From Azolla caroliniana (lineage: Eukaryota > Polypodiophyta): a stretch of 64,000 nucleotides of DNA. The position numbers and the translations under genes were made by a program. The stretch is from assembly GCA_043228905.1 (NCBI GenBank), contig JBHGNT010000007.1, positions 15,500,001 through 15,564,000 of the forward strand. The letters run 5' to 3'. Shown here in pieces: positions 1-10,208 of the stretch. The notes beneath the pieces were generated by a model, which saw only the letters and a list, made by a program, of their open reading frames with translations, did no database searches and had not been told where the DNA came from. The number at the start of each line of letters is the position of its first letter. Position 1 is the stretch's first letter.

Positions 1-400
1 CCCAAAAGATGTGTGATTTGTATGTACGTATGTATGATGATGAATGATGATGATGATGGTGAGGTGTGTGTGCCATGTGGTGGGTATTTGGTTTTGGGGT
101 GGCCATTTCCCACGTGATACGTGTTTGATTGATCATGATTCATAACACTCTTTATACATACATATATGTATTTCACTTGCCACCTTTCCTTGCCTTCTTT
201 ATTTTCCCTCTCCTTCCCCTTCTTCTTTAATCAGTATCTCTTTCTCAAATTGTCTTGTTTTTTTGTTTGTTTATTATGTATCTAATTTCTACTTGTCGTG
301 TCTATCACATAATGAATGAGCCCCTTCCCCCTCCCACTCCCCCTCCTACTCCCACCCATTTTTAGCCATTATTAACACTACACCTATATGTATCTATTAT

Positions 401-424
401 GTATATATATATATATATATATAT
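401..424. repeat. (TA)n microsatellite
   Basis: An uninterrupted alternating TA tract of about 12 units, flanked by more degenerate TA-rich sequence. Confidence 0.95.
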
Positions 425-498
425 GTATATCTATTGTTTTTTGGGGGTGCTTAAATTAACCCTCCACATAATGATACCATTTTTCAACGAGATATCCG

Positions 499-536
<38 letters not shown>
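499..536. repeat. Compound (TC)n(AC)n microsatellite
   Basis: About 8 TC units run directly into about 11 AC units. A short frame that crosses it is an artefact of the repeat. Confidence 0.95.
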
Positions 537-599
537 TTGAACATATCCTTTATTATTTTTGGTGCCCCCACTTATCTATCTATACATATCTTCATATAA

Positions 600-652
600 T
601 ACACACACACACACACACTCACTCACTCTCACACACTCACACACAAACACAC
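600..652. repeat. (AC)n / (ACTC)n compound microsatellite
   Basis: An AC tract followed by imperfect ACTC and ACAC units. It lies within 100 bp of the previous compound repeat and probably belongs to the same low-complexity patch. Confidence 0.9.
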
Positions 653-855
653 TTTATGGTATAGGTTCTCTTCGCTTGCTTTCTTTTAACCAACAAATAA
701 TAGGCTCACCTTCCCCACACATAATACACACACACTTCCTTGCCTTTCAAAAGGTGCACCTCCACTACATTTGTCAAACAAGTATTGCGACTTTTAACCG
801 GAATGCTTGCTAGCATGAAACTGTATTCTCTCTCTCTAGTGTATATCAGGCTTAC

Positions 856-1059
856 CTTGTTGTTGATGGTAAAGCCACCTTTTTTTACTACCCCATGGAG
901 CCATGTGCCTTTCGATGAAAAATGATATACTCCCTTTTTGTTTATTTGTTGTACTAACCATGCACCCTGGAGTTCAAATGTTGTACTAGATGCCACTTGA
1001 AATGTAGAGGTTGAATCAATGACCCTATGGTCTTGAGAGGGGAAACTTACCAGTTGCAT
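856..1059 (-). other. Possible spliced gene fragment, unrecognised
   Basis: On the minus strand an open frame covers 706-1059. Two strong splice-donor-like hexamers occur in it: GTAAGT read from base 1050 and GTAAGC read from base 855. A pyrimidine-poor AG acceptor candidate near 967-968 would leave an intron of about 83 bp and an internal exon of about 112 bp. I do not recognise the peptide. The pattern could be a remnant of a real multi-exon gene or chance in AT-rich DNA. It has no neighbouring exon that I can link with confidence. Confidence 0.2.
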
Positions 1060-1064
1060 GACCT

Positions 1065-1068
<4 letters not shown>

Positions 1069-1106
<38 letters not shown>
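1069..1106. repeat. (CT)n microsatellite
   Basis: About 19 uninterrupted CT units. CT tracts of this kind also occur in the leader part of several LTRs in the window, but no LTR is recognisable here. Confidence 0.95.
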
Positions 1107-1107
<1 letters not shown>

Positions 1108-3771
1108 GGTTTCTCATTGATACAAACACAAATGATGGGGACTCTAGGTTTTAAAAACAAGACATTCTAGCTTCTTCCTTTGCCCAATATGAATGGGACT
1201 TTTGTAACCCGCGAGACTAATTTATTGAAAACAAACAAACGTTTTTAATCGTCTTAGATGGAATATGACTCCAACTTTAGCAAGTATGCCCCATAACCAA
1301 TGAAATTTAAAAGACGTTACTATTTGGTACATATGTTTACATCTAATCTATGCAGGGTCATTATACTCTTGCCAATCACGTCCCTTTGTACACATACACA
1401 AGAGATCACATTGAAGGAAAAGTAGTGGCATCAAAAATGAATTCTTGTTTCTAGTGCTTTTCGTTGCATGTCTAGTTACATGTCATGTGATGACAACTTG
1501 AATTTTTATAGTCTTGATTAGGTTGAAATCAACTATTTCTGTTCTCTACGCAATGTACATATCCAAGTTGCTTCTGGTTTTGAATTCGGTACCAACCAAA
1601 ACGAAAAAATGTCAATGTCTTCCCTTCCAATCTTGGGTAGTGAATAGCCCCACCTAAACATCTCCATTATTTTCCCTATTCAATTTTCTCATCATAGGTT
1701 GATAGGGTAAAACAATGTGAATGGACCAAAATTGACCAACTTATAGTTATTTCTTGAAGAGGAACTACTTTTGTGTTAGATCATCCTTGGTAAGAGAAAG
1801 GTTCTTTTTTATGGATCAACGAGAAAATCATTGTATTTCCCATTGATCAATCAAAGCATGCTAATATTACCCTGATCAAAGTTGTTCACCAAAGTCCAAA
1901 TTTAGACCACCTAATCATGTTGTAACACATCGACCACATAGAGTTCCCATGACTTGGAAGAGTATTACTATCTCCCATAATGATTGACAATCCCACCAGT
2001 TCCTCACTAGAAAAGGCTCACGACAATTATCTCATGTTTTGTAACCACTTTCAATGGTTGAGAGATGAAACAAAGTTCAAGCAAAAACATCCTTAATTTT
2101 TTTTTCTTCATATCGAAGGTTATAAGAGAAACATGCTAATGAACAAACAAAGTTTGGATCTTCTATAATAAAAGCATAACTTGAAAGAATATCATGAGAC
2201 AAATGTTATAAATGAGCACAATGTACTTCCACATCACAATTTATCACAAACAATAGGGGCACAATGGCATTTGTGATTATGGAGAGTAAATGTAGCTTTG
2301 AGACTTATATGGCACTCTCACGAGAGCCTTGTTCATTTCGTGGTGTTCTAATCATAATATTGTTACATGGTAAGAAATGTATACCCTCTTACATCTTTCA
2401 ATAATTATGGAGTCTAATCCAAATGAAATTTCATTTCTAATTCATACAAAACATTCAAGAAAAAGTGCTCGAAGATAAAGATGGGGAGGGGGGCATGGTG
2501 CCCCAGATGGAAATAAACAATAACATAGATATTTGAGTCTGAAAAGAGAAATGAATGGCATTGGCCCTCAATTCTTCACAATTAAATGTCCAACCATTCA
2601 AGCCTTACAAGCCATTAGCATGGATAAAGAAACTAAAAGGGTTACTATCAAACAAAGTAGTTTGCAAGATAAGCCATGTTGTATCATACATATCAACTAT
2701 CCTTACCACTACAATAATCAACAAAAAAGTGATTGAAGAAGAACTCTCTAAATATGCAATAAGTCAAGATCTACACGCAACTTAACAACAACTATGTGGA
2801 ATTGTGAATTGCTATAAGTGCAAAACTAAGAGGGTGCTAAAGGAACCAACATGGGGATGAACACGTTTCTTTGTAATCTCAACATACAAACTATCATAAA
2901 CTCCTTGCTCTGAAGGGTAGCGCAACTAGAGGGTGAAAGTGATGTAAACCAAATGATAAGGTTGCATGTGTGTCAATCCATGCAATCTAAGAGATAAGTG
3001 TGAAAAGCATAGTGTTAATCTCGAGAATCAAAAGCATTAGGAACAACATAAAAGGCCAATTCTTGGAAACCCATAAAGGTTTAGCAAAACAAGCATAAGC
3101 AAGGTTGAAAGAGAAGTTGAGAGTATGCCAATTTGGGGATCAACTTAAGCCTCAATAGCATAAAAGATCAATGTCTTAGTTACTCTTGAGAAATGTGCTT
3201 GTAGAGAAAATATATGTGAATTATAATGATAAACAATGCGAACATTAAGAACACAAGGATTGATATAGTTTACTTATAAGCCTATGTCCATGATCAAAGA
3301 ACAAGAAGAACAATCCGTTCTTAATTATTTTTTAGTGTTATAATTTATACTTGCCACATACTACTCCCAACCCAAAACCCTAATTACATCCCACCAAATA
3401 CTCATTTAAAGCCAAAGTACTAACTCTCGCTAATAATTCTCTACATCATTAGAAATGAGATAAAGAATAAAGAAGAAACTTTAATTATGTTCTCCTTTGA
3501 AATGGGCAAAATCTATGACTATTTATAGTCATTGCAAATGACCTTTCTTATGATGATTTTGTCACTAACATGGCCTTTGAAATGAAATGACAAAAACATG
3601 GCTCTTCTTTTAGTGTTGGGGCCAAGGTTCAATAGTTTGTGGCATGTGTTATGCATAACAAATCTGCACCTTGGCAAAAGCATTAAACTTATACATAAGC
3701 AAAACATACAGTTGATCATACATAATCAAGCACATATACTTATTTTTGAGAATCAAACTCAACTTCCCTAG

Positions 3772-3806
3772 TGTGGGAACACCCCACAACCTACTATAGT
3801 AACTAG
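3772..3806 (+). other. Possible start of an older LTR-like sequence, split by LINE and copia A
   Basis: The sequence starts TGTGGGAACACCCCACA, a start typical of some plant LTRs. Joined conceptually across the LINE and copia A insertions, the host sequence continues at 4865-4884 and from 17496, where a TATA-like stretch, a Leu/Val-poor leader and a CT tract follow up to about 17700. That organisation resembles an LTR. I cannot find a convincing right end or target duplication, so the call is tentative. Confidence 0.3.
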
Positions 3807-3822
3807 TGTGTCATAGAATCTT
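3807..3822. repeat. LINE target-site duplication, left copy
   Basis: The 16-bp sequence TGTGTCATAGAATCTT is repeated exactly at 4849-4864 and brackets the LINE fragment. The left copy runs straight into the T-rich complement of the LINE poly(A) tail. Confidence 0.88.
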
Positions 3823-4848
3823 TTTTTATTTTATTTTCCAAAATGAAGCTACTTTCCCATTAGTTAGGTAAGATTATTACAAAGAGATTGTACAAGGAGG
3901 CTTAAGCATAGATCGGGGAATCCCCCTCCGATCAAGTTCTAGAAATTGAGACTAGTTACATCGCCTTTTGGACGGACTACTTAGTGTAAGTACCTACAGC
4001 TAAAACAATGCCCTGTAGTGATGGCTAGTACAAGACAACTCTTGGGGTCGACAACAGAGGGAGGGTGGTAAGTGAGCCGGAAACAGCCAGCGTGGGGGCT
4101 GGTAGTTCCACCTCGGGCCACGTCCTCCTTGTGTCACCGTAGGCGTGTTCCGCCATTTCTGCCAAAAGCGCAAACGGGGCAGTATCCACGTCAGAGGAAT
4201 GGCTACAAACTTCGTCCAATTGCCCTCGTAGGCGGCTAATAAGCGCAAACCATATGTCCATGATCACTTCCTCTGGGGGTCGCACCAGATCCTGGAAGAC
4301 CTTTAGGCATCGCGCTTTCCATGCGTACCACAAGGTGAAGCCTGCAATCAACATCCAAATGTCCGGGAACCTAGGGGATGAGGACTGCAAGCCTCTCTCA
4401 AATCGAATCTTGGAGATTTTTCCTCGCATGCATACATAGCACCAACTATCCGCATTGAAGGCGTTCGTCCACCTATCACCAGAATGATCAAGCCATGCCG
4501 CAACACTCCAGGATGCTATTCCTTCCACTTCACATGCCGCAAGGAGGCGAGTCACTCTATCCCATACCTTTTGAGCGTGAGGGCAATCCCACAGACAATG
4601 CCTTATAGTCTCAATAGGTGAATGGCAAAGTGGGCAGCCTAACGGGCCGCCATGTTTACCTAGCCATTCGCCAACGGGAAACACATTATGCCCGATTTGC
4701 CACCAAAAAAACTTTATCTTTTCCGGCAAGTGGAGACGCCAGAGACCCTTCCAAAAGGTAATGAGCACCTCATCAGGGATGCCCAATGTATGCCAGCCAT
4801 TGCGTAAGGGGCCGTCTAGATGCAGTTGAAAAGCCCTACCCAGTTTAA
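3823..4848 (-). mobile_element. 5'-truncated LINE (non-LTR retrotransposon)
   Basis: A 1.03-kb fragment in minus orientation. It is bounded by a perfect 16-bp duplication, has an A-rich tail (T-rich on the plus strand, about 3823-3837) and ends in the C-terminal part of a LINE ORF2. The missing 5' part, including the endonuclease and most of the reverse transcriptase, is the usual result of incomplete target-primed reverse transcription. The insertion happened in the same host sequence into which copia A later landed about 20 bp away. Confidence 0.88.
4025..4786 (-). pseudogene. LINE ORF2 C-terminus with zf-RVT zinc-binding domain
   Basis: The 253-codon frame encodes only the tail of a LINE polyprotein. 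The recognisable part is the zf-RVT domain near residues 15-80, with a WW/F-rich lead, then a Cys-Pro-Leu-Cys pair, followed after the spacer by His-Cys and Asp-Cys-Pro-His residues. The frame remains open upstream towards 4848, so the ATG at 4786 is an internal Met and not a true start. The rest of the ORF (about residues 100-253) is the hydrophilic region that normally ends plant LINE ORF2. With no endonuclease or catalytic RT the fragment cannot be autonomous. Confidence 0.82.
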
Positions 4849-4864
4849 TGTGTCATAGAATCTT
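4849..4864. repeat. LINE target-site duplication, right copy
   Basis: Exact 16-bp copy of 3807-3822. It marks the truncated 5' end of the minus-strand LINE. Confidence 0.88.
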
Positions 4865-4879
4865 AATAGTTCTATAACA

Positions 4880-4884
4880 CATAT
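4880..4884. repeat. Copia A target-site duplication, left copy (CATAT)
   Basis: CATAT precedes the 5' LTR and is repeated at 17491-17495 directly after the 3' LTR, 12.6 kb away. This shows that 4885-17490 is a single insertion despite the large element nested inside. Confidence 0.88.
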
Positions 4885-4955
4885 TGTTGGGAGACAAGTC
4901 CCTCCGGATGGGAAGGGAGAAGAATAGTGCTGACGAACAATCTCGGCCGAGGCCG

Positions 4956-5225
4956 AAACCGGAAGAGGAGTACCCCGCTACGGAGAGCCAGATGGTGCAG
5001 ACCTGGTGAGAACCGGATGAGGAGTACCCGGCTATGGAGAGCCGGATGGTGTAGACCCGGTGAGAACTGGATGAGGAGTACCCGACTACGGAGAGCTGGA
5101 TGGTGTAGGCCCGATGAGAACCGGATGAGGAGTACCCGGCTACGGAGAGCCGGATGGTGCAGGCCCAGTGAGAACCGGATGAGGAGTACCCGGCTACGGA
5201 GAGCCGGATGGTGCAGACCCGGTGA
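4956..5225 (+). repeat. 54-bp tandem array, five units, inside the copia A 5' LTR
   Basis: Five head-to-tail units of exactly 54 bp, each starting near GAACCGGATGAGGAGTACCC and ending near GACCCGGTGA. Units 4 and 5 are nearly identical and the outer units carry more changes. Because 54 is a multiple of three, the array keeps frames open on both strands. That explains the 18-residue peptide repeats found there, for which I see no other coding evidence. Confidence 0.92.
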
Positions 5226-5305
5226 GGAATACTCACCGGATGAAGAGACATATTCGTAAATATGTTTCTGAGAGTCCATCGAGGCTATATTTGTAAATAG
5301 CCGAA

Positions 5306-5331
5306 AAGTCATATTAGTATAAATATGACTT
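5306..5331 (+). promoter_or_regulatory. TATA box within an inverted repeat, copia A 5' LTR
   Basis: TATAAATA at 5318-5325 lies in a 10-bp perfect inverted repeat, AAGTCATATT / AATATGACTT, with a 6-base loop. It is the probable core promoter of the element, by position upstream of the GA-rich leader. The same arrangement recurs in the LTRs of D, F and J and in altered form in I. Confidence 0.6.
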
Positions 5332-5706
5332 AGGGCAAACTTATAGTTACTGTTGTTGTTATTCTTGTCTGCGCGAGATTAGAGCGCGTAACTGTGTACA
5401 GAGAGAGAGAGAGAGAGTGAGAGGAAGAGGTCGTTGCCTCTGTTGTAACCGTCGCCTGTGGCGAAGATCGTGAGCACGAGGTCGTTGCCTCCGTGAACTC
5501 ACTGTTGTACATTCTAACATAGTGATAGTTTGCAGCTTGTGGGCTGCCGTGGTTTTTCCCTTAGTTTGGGTTTTCCACGTAAACATCCTGTGTACAACTC
5601 TTCTCTCCTTTGTGTCGCGTGTTTTCCGTTTCCTGTTTTCTATGTATGATTCTAAGCTCAGTTGTGGCCGAGCATTGCGCATAAGGAGCGTTGAGTTCCC
5701 GTCAAG

Positions 5707-5718
5707 TGGTATCAGAGC
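5707..5718 (+). other. Primer-binding site, initiator tRNA-Met type
   Basis: TGGTATCAGAGC begins 2 bases after the LTR end. It is the standard plant copia primer site complementary to the 3' end of initiator tRNA-Met. Confidence 0.9.
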
Positions 5719-5733
5719 GAAACGACACAGAAA

Positions 5734-8700
5734 ATGGACGAATCGTTTGGCGGCATGTTCAAGCTCACCGGCTCCAACTATTCAGTGTGGAAGTCGAAGA
5801 TGAGGGACATGCTTGTGGTTAAAGACCTCTGGCTGTTGGTTCAGTTCGGGGACAAGAGACCGGACAAAATCGACACCGCGATATGGGAGGTGATGCACAT
5901 GAAGACAACGGCGTACATACGGTGCTTCATCGACATGAACCTGTACAACAACTTCAATGAGGAGAGCAAGGCTCATGAGCTATGGGAGAAGATCGACATA
6001 ATGTTTCAAAACAAAAATGCTGTTAATCAGGTTTCGGTATTCCGGAAGCTAGTAAGACTCCGGTACCAAGATGGCTCCAGCATGGCGGAGCACATGAATG
6101 CCTTCCAGGGGCTGATACACTAGGCAACATCATTGGAAGTACCTCTCGCCGACGAGGTACTAGCGCTACTCCTGCTCGGTTCCCTCCCGGATAACTGGGA
6201 GACGTTGGTTGTCACTTTGGGCAACGCCGGGCTGGAAGGAAAGCGGTTATCCCTAGCAAGAGTAAAGTCGAGCTTGCTAGATGAGGAGGCGCATCGGAAG
6301 GATAAAGATACGAGCTCTGACTCCAAAGCGCTCCTTACCGAATCAGAACGCGGAAGACAAAGAAACCGTAGTCCCCAGAACCGGGAAAAGTCGGGGACAC
6401 GTTCAAAGTCAAGGGGGAAGCCCACTTGCTTCTATTGCGGCAAGCCGGGAACTTCCAAAAGAACTGTCGGCATTTCCGAAAGGATAAGGAGACCGACGGT
6501 ACCTATTCGAAGCGGACCCCGGACCGGAACAGTAAAGACCAGAGGGGGCCGGACCGGAAGGGAACGACGGCAATCGCGGCAAGTGAAGAAGAGTTGATGC
6601 TTATCACTGAGGAGTGTGAGATAAACCTTGCCGGCGACGAGATGACCTGGGTGGTAGACTCCAGAGCGTCGTTCCACCTTACCCCGGACTGGAAATGTTT
6701 CTCATTCTATGCAGCCGGTGATCACGACTGTGTCCGGATGGGGAATGAAGGTACATGCCGAATTGTCGGCATAGGAGACGTGTGGCTGACAACACCAACC
6801 GGATGCAAGTTGCTGCTGAAGGATGTCCGACATGTTCCGGAGGTTCGTCTGAACCTGATATCAACCGGTCGGCTAGATGATGAAGGCTACACTGGTAGCA
6901 TCCGGAACGGTGTCATGAAGTTCAGCAAAGGGAGCCTGATTGTGGCTCGGGCCCGGAAGGTCAACACACTGTACCTGATGAATGCCCGGTTATGTCCAGA
7001 AGAAGTGAACGTGGCATCCGACACTGCCGGTGAGCTGTCATATGAGCGAGAAGGGGATGAAGAGGCTTGCAGACGACAACCTCATTCCAGTGAAGAACGT
7101 GCACTTGGAGAAGTGCACTGATTGTCTGGCCGGTAAGCAAAACCGGACCTCCTTTCGACCAAGGCCAACGATGAGACGTAATGCACCACTGGAGTTGGTA
7201 CATACGGATGTGTGTCAGGTAGACACGAAGTCACATGCCGGAGCGCAGTACTTTGTGACTTTCATAGATGACCACAGCCGGAAGCTGTGGGCCACACCGT
7301 TGAAGACGAAGGATCAGGTGCTATCCGTCTTCAAAGAACTACACACGAGAGTGGAAAGAGAAACCGGCTGGAAGCTGAAGGCGGTTCGAGCAGATAATGG
7401 AGGAGAATACCGGGGGCAGTTCGAGGAGTATTGCCGCTCGAAGGGAATCCGGCTCGAATTTACCATGTCGAAGACGCCGGAACTGAACGGGCTGGTCGAG
7501 AGGATGAACCGGACCATAATGGAGAGGGTCCGGAGTATGCTGGTGCATGCAAAACTACCCAAGAAGTTTTGGGCTGAGGCACTATCGACAACGACATACG
7601 TGATAAACAGATCACCCTCAGTACCCTTGGACGGAGACACGCCACAAAGAGTGTGGACCGGTAAGGAAGTATCCTACCGGCATCTGAAGGTGTTCGGGTG
7701 TCTCGCGTACGTGCATGTAGCTAAGGACCGGAGAGGAAAGTTAGATCCAAAGACCCGGCCATGCATATTCCTCGGTTACGGTGACGATGAGTTCGGCTAC
7801 TGAGTGTGGGACCCGGTCGACAAGAAGGTATTCCGGAGTCGAGATATTATCTTCATGGAGGACAAGACGCTCGCCGACTGGGAGTCGGAGAAGAAGATAA
7901 TGAACTCCGAGTCGACCGGTAAGGATCGACTCTACGATGAGCAGACCCAACCGGCGAGAGACCGGTTAGCACTCGAAGAACCAGCCGGATACGGTGAGGA
8001 TATCGAACAGGCTGAAGAAGAAGTAGAGGAAGCCGAAACCGGAACTGGCCAAGACCCCGAATCGGATTTAGATGAAGAGCAAATGGAGGAGCCGGTTACC
8101 GAAGCCCGAAGACGGAGATATCCTCTCAGAGAGAGAAGGGCCCCCTGGAGATTTCCGGATGCAGAGCATGTTTTGCTGACCGATGAGGGGGAGCCGGAAA
8201 GCTTCGAAGAAGCGAAGGATGACACCCACAACCGCAAATGGTTAAGTGCCATGCAGGATGAGATGGATTCCCTGCATGAGAACCATACGTACGAATTGGT
8301 GGAGTTGCCGAAAGGAAAGCGGGCACTCCGTAACAAGTGGGTGTACAAGTTGAAACGGGGAGATGCCGGCAACCCCCTGAGATACAAAGCCAGGATCGTG
8401 GTGAAGGGGTTCCAGCAGAAGAAGGGCGTGGACTTCGACGAGATATTTTCATTGGTTGTAAAGATGACCTCCATCCGGATGGTGCTGAGTATAGCGGCAA
8501 GCATGGACCTTGAGGTAGAGCAGCTGGACGTGAAGACGGCATTCCTTCACGGCGACCTCGAAGAGGAGATCTACATGCAGCAACCGGAGGGATTTGTGGA
8601 GAAAGGGAAGGAGCACCTGGTATGCCGGCTGAAGAAGAGCTTGTACGGACTAAAGCAGGCACCCCGACAATGGTACCGGAAGTTCAACTCCTTCATGACC

Positions 8701-9752
8701 GATCAAGGGTACCACAAGACACAGGCTGATCACTCTGTGTTTGTGAAGAAGTTCGAAGGAGGCAATTTCCTAATACTCCTTCTGTACGTGGATGACATGT
8801 TGATCGTCGGACGGGACCAAGTCAAAATACGGATGCTGAAGAAGGCCCTCAACCGAACCTTCTCAATGAAAGACTTGGGTCTGGCAAGACAGATGCTGGA
8901 GATGCATATTATCCGGAACCGGTCAACGAAGCAATTATGGCTGTCACAGGAGAAGTACGTGACAAAGGTGCTTCACCGGTTCAACATGTCAGATGCGAAA
9001 CCGGTCGGATCGACACTTCCGGCAAACTGCAGGTTATCCGGTAAGCAAAGCCCAAAGACGAAAGCAGAGAAGGCGGATATGATTAAGATTCCATATGCCT
9101 CTGCCGTCGGGAGCCTAATGTACGCAATGGTGTGTACTCGACCGGATATAGGATACATAGTCGGAGTGGTGAGCCGGTTCATGAGCAATCCCGGCAAGGA
9201 GCACTGGAATGCGGTCAAATGGGTACTCCGGTATTTGAAGGGCACTTCAAATATGTATCTCCGATTCGGCTCCGGAAAACCTCAACTTGACGGTTTCACC
9301 GATTCGGACATGTCGGCTGATGTGGATACCAGCCGATCTACATCTGGGTATGTAATGACATATGTAGGGGGAGTTGTTTCGTGGCAGTCGAGGCTGCAGA
9401 AGACGGTTGCATTGTCAACCACGGAGGTGGAGTACATGGCATCTGTGGAAGCCGGCAAGGAAATATTATGGATGAAGGACTTCATCGGAGAGCTCAGTAT
9501 CCGGTAAGATGAATACCGACTCTATTGCGACAGTCAAAGTGCCATCCATCTTGCTAAGAATGCGGCCTACCATTCCCAGACGAAGCATATCCAACGAAGA
9601 TACCACTGGATCCGGGAAAGAGTAGATGACTAGGAGTTCGCGTTGATGAAGATCCACACGGCCGAGAACGGGTCAGATATGCTGACCAAAGGGCTGATAC
9701 CTGACAAGCTGGATGCATGCCGGAAGAGAATCGGACTAGTAAGACACCCCAA
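5734..9752 (+). pseudogene. Copia A gag-pol, disrupted
   Basis: Domain order is gag (5734-6590, with a Cys-rich knuckle CFYCGKPG near 6427), protease, GAG-pre-integrase, integrase (7030-7800), reverse transcriptase with YVDDML near 8787, and RNase H to 9740. Compared with D and J it carries a TAG at 6121-6123 where they have Gln, a frameshift inside the zinc knuckle near 6450, a deletion near 7038, a TGA at 7801-7803 where they have Arg, a TAA at 9505-9507 where they have Gln, and a TAG near 9633. The protease active site reads Asp-Ser-Arg instead of Asp-Ser-Gly. The last codons lie beyond gypsy B, at 16773. It cannot make a working polyprotein. Confidence 0.9.
9748..9752. repeat. Gypsy B target-site duplication, left copy (one mismatch)
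   Basis: CCCAA here against CCCAT at 16773-16777. The uninterrupted copia relatives have CCCAT at this place, so a single later substitution explains the mismatch. Confidence 0.6.
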
Positions 9753-10208
9753 TATTATAGATCATAGTACTAATGTAAGCTTAAGATAAGGATAATGAAA
9801 AAGATAGATAGAAAGGAGAAAGAGAAAGAAGGGTGCCGATCCACCCGACCACCCCCGAGCGAAGGGATCGAGACGGACTCGAGCCTCGATCGGCGTCCCA
9901 TACCACCGCCGTGGCGTCGAGTCGTACCTGGTGCTGGCGCGCTCGCTACAAGAGTTGACCCACCACACGAGCAGAGTCTCGATGTAGTCAAAAGATGATC
10001 AAATGAGGGTAGCTAGGCCTCTTATTTATAGCGATACCCAAGGCTCCCAGGCAAGTTCACACTTGACCTAATGGGTTGTCTCAATCCCGAGGATTAAAAG
10101 TAATCCTCCCCTTCTTCACACTCTCGTTTAACCCTCACACTTATCCACGTGTATAGAATACTACGGTAAATTCTTACCACGGGATATTATATGGACATGC
10201 CCGTAACA
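9753..10208 (-). repeat. Gypsy B 3' LTR
   Basis: 456 bp. It differs from the 5' LTR at 16318-16772 by a few substitutions and a small insertion near 9790-9800, so the insertion is fairly recent. It also supplies the last codons of the polyprotein frame. Confidence 0.9.

Larger units (their letters stand above)
1..3806. other. AT-rich intergenic DNA without a confident gene
   Basis: This stretch holds simple repeats and AT-rich sequence. Open frames are short, overlap on both strands and show no recognisable domain. One weak candidate for a spliced gene fragment (about 706-1059, minus) is listed separately. I see no LTR ends, tRNA or other RNA gene. A G-rich run near 2485-2500 resembles a polypurine tract, but no LTR boundary follows it. 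Confidence 0.6.
4885..5704 (+). repeat. Copia A 5' LTR
   Basis: 820 bp, TG...CA ends. In order it holds a five-copy 54-bp tandem array (4956-5225), an inverted repeat GGCTAT...ATAGCC (5283-5302), a TATA box inside a second inverted repeat (5306-5331), a GA microsatellite near 5400-5420, and an imperfect hairpin of U5 (5548-5579). It is 127 bp longer than its 3' partner, mainly because of two extra 54-bp units and a longer GA tract. Confidence 0.9.

Noticed and set aside
399-813. Open frames over the microsatellites
   Set aside because: They consist mainly of Thr-His, Tyr-Ile and Leu-Ser repeats encoded by AC, TA and CT tracts.
2533-2785. Two overlapping plus-strand frames
   Set aside because: Short, overlapping in two registers, AT-rich, no domain, no initiation or splice context.
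4956-5225. Possible CRISPR-like array
   Set aside because: Units are directly contiguous without unique spacers, and the setting is an LTR of a plant retrotransposon.
4853-5312. Repetitive proteins on both strands across the copia A LTR
   Set aside because: They mirror the 54-bp array, whose length is a multiple of three. The same peptides appear in every A-family LTR in all orientations.
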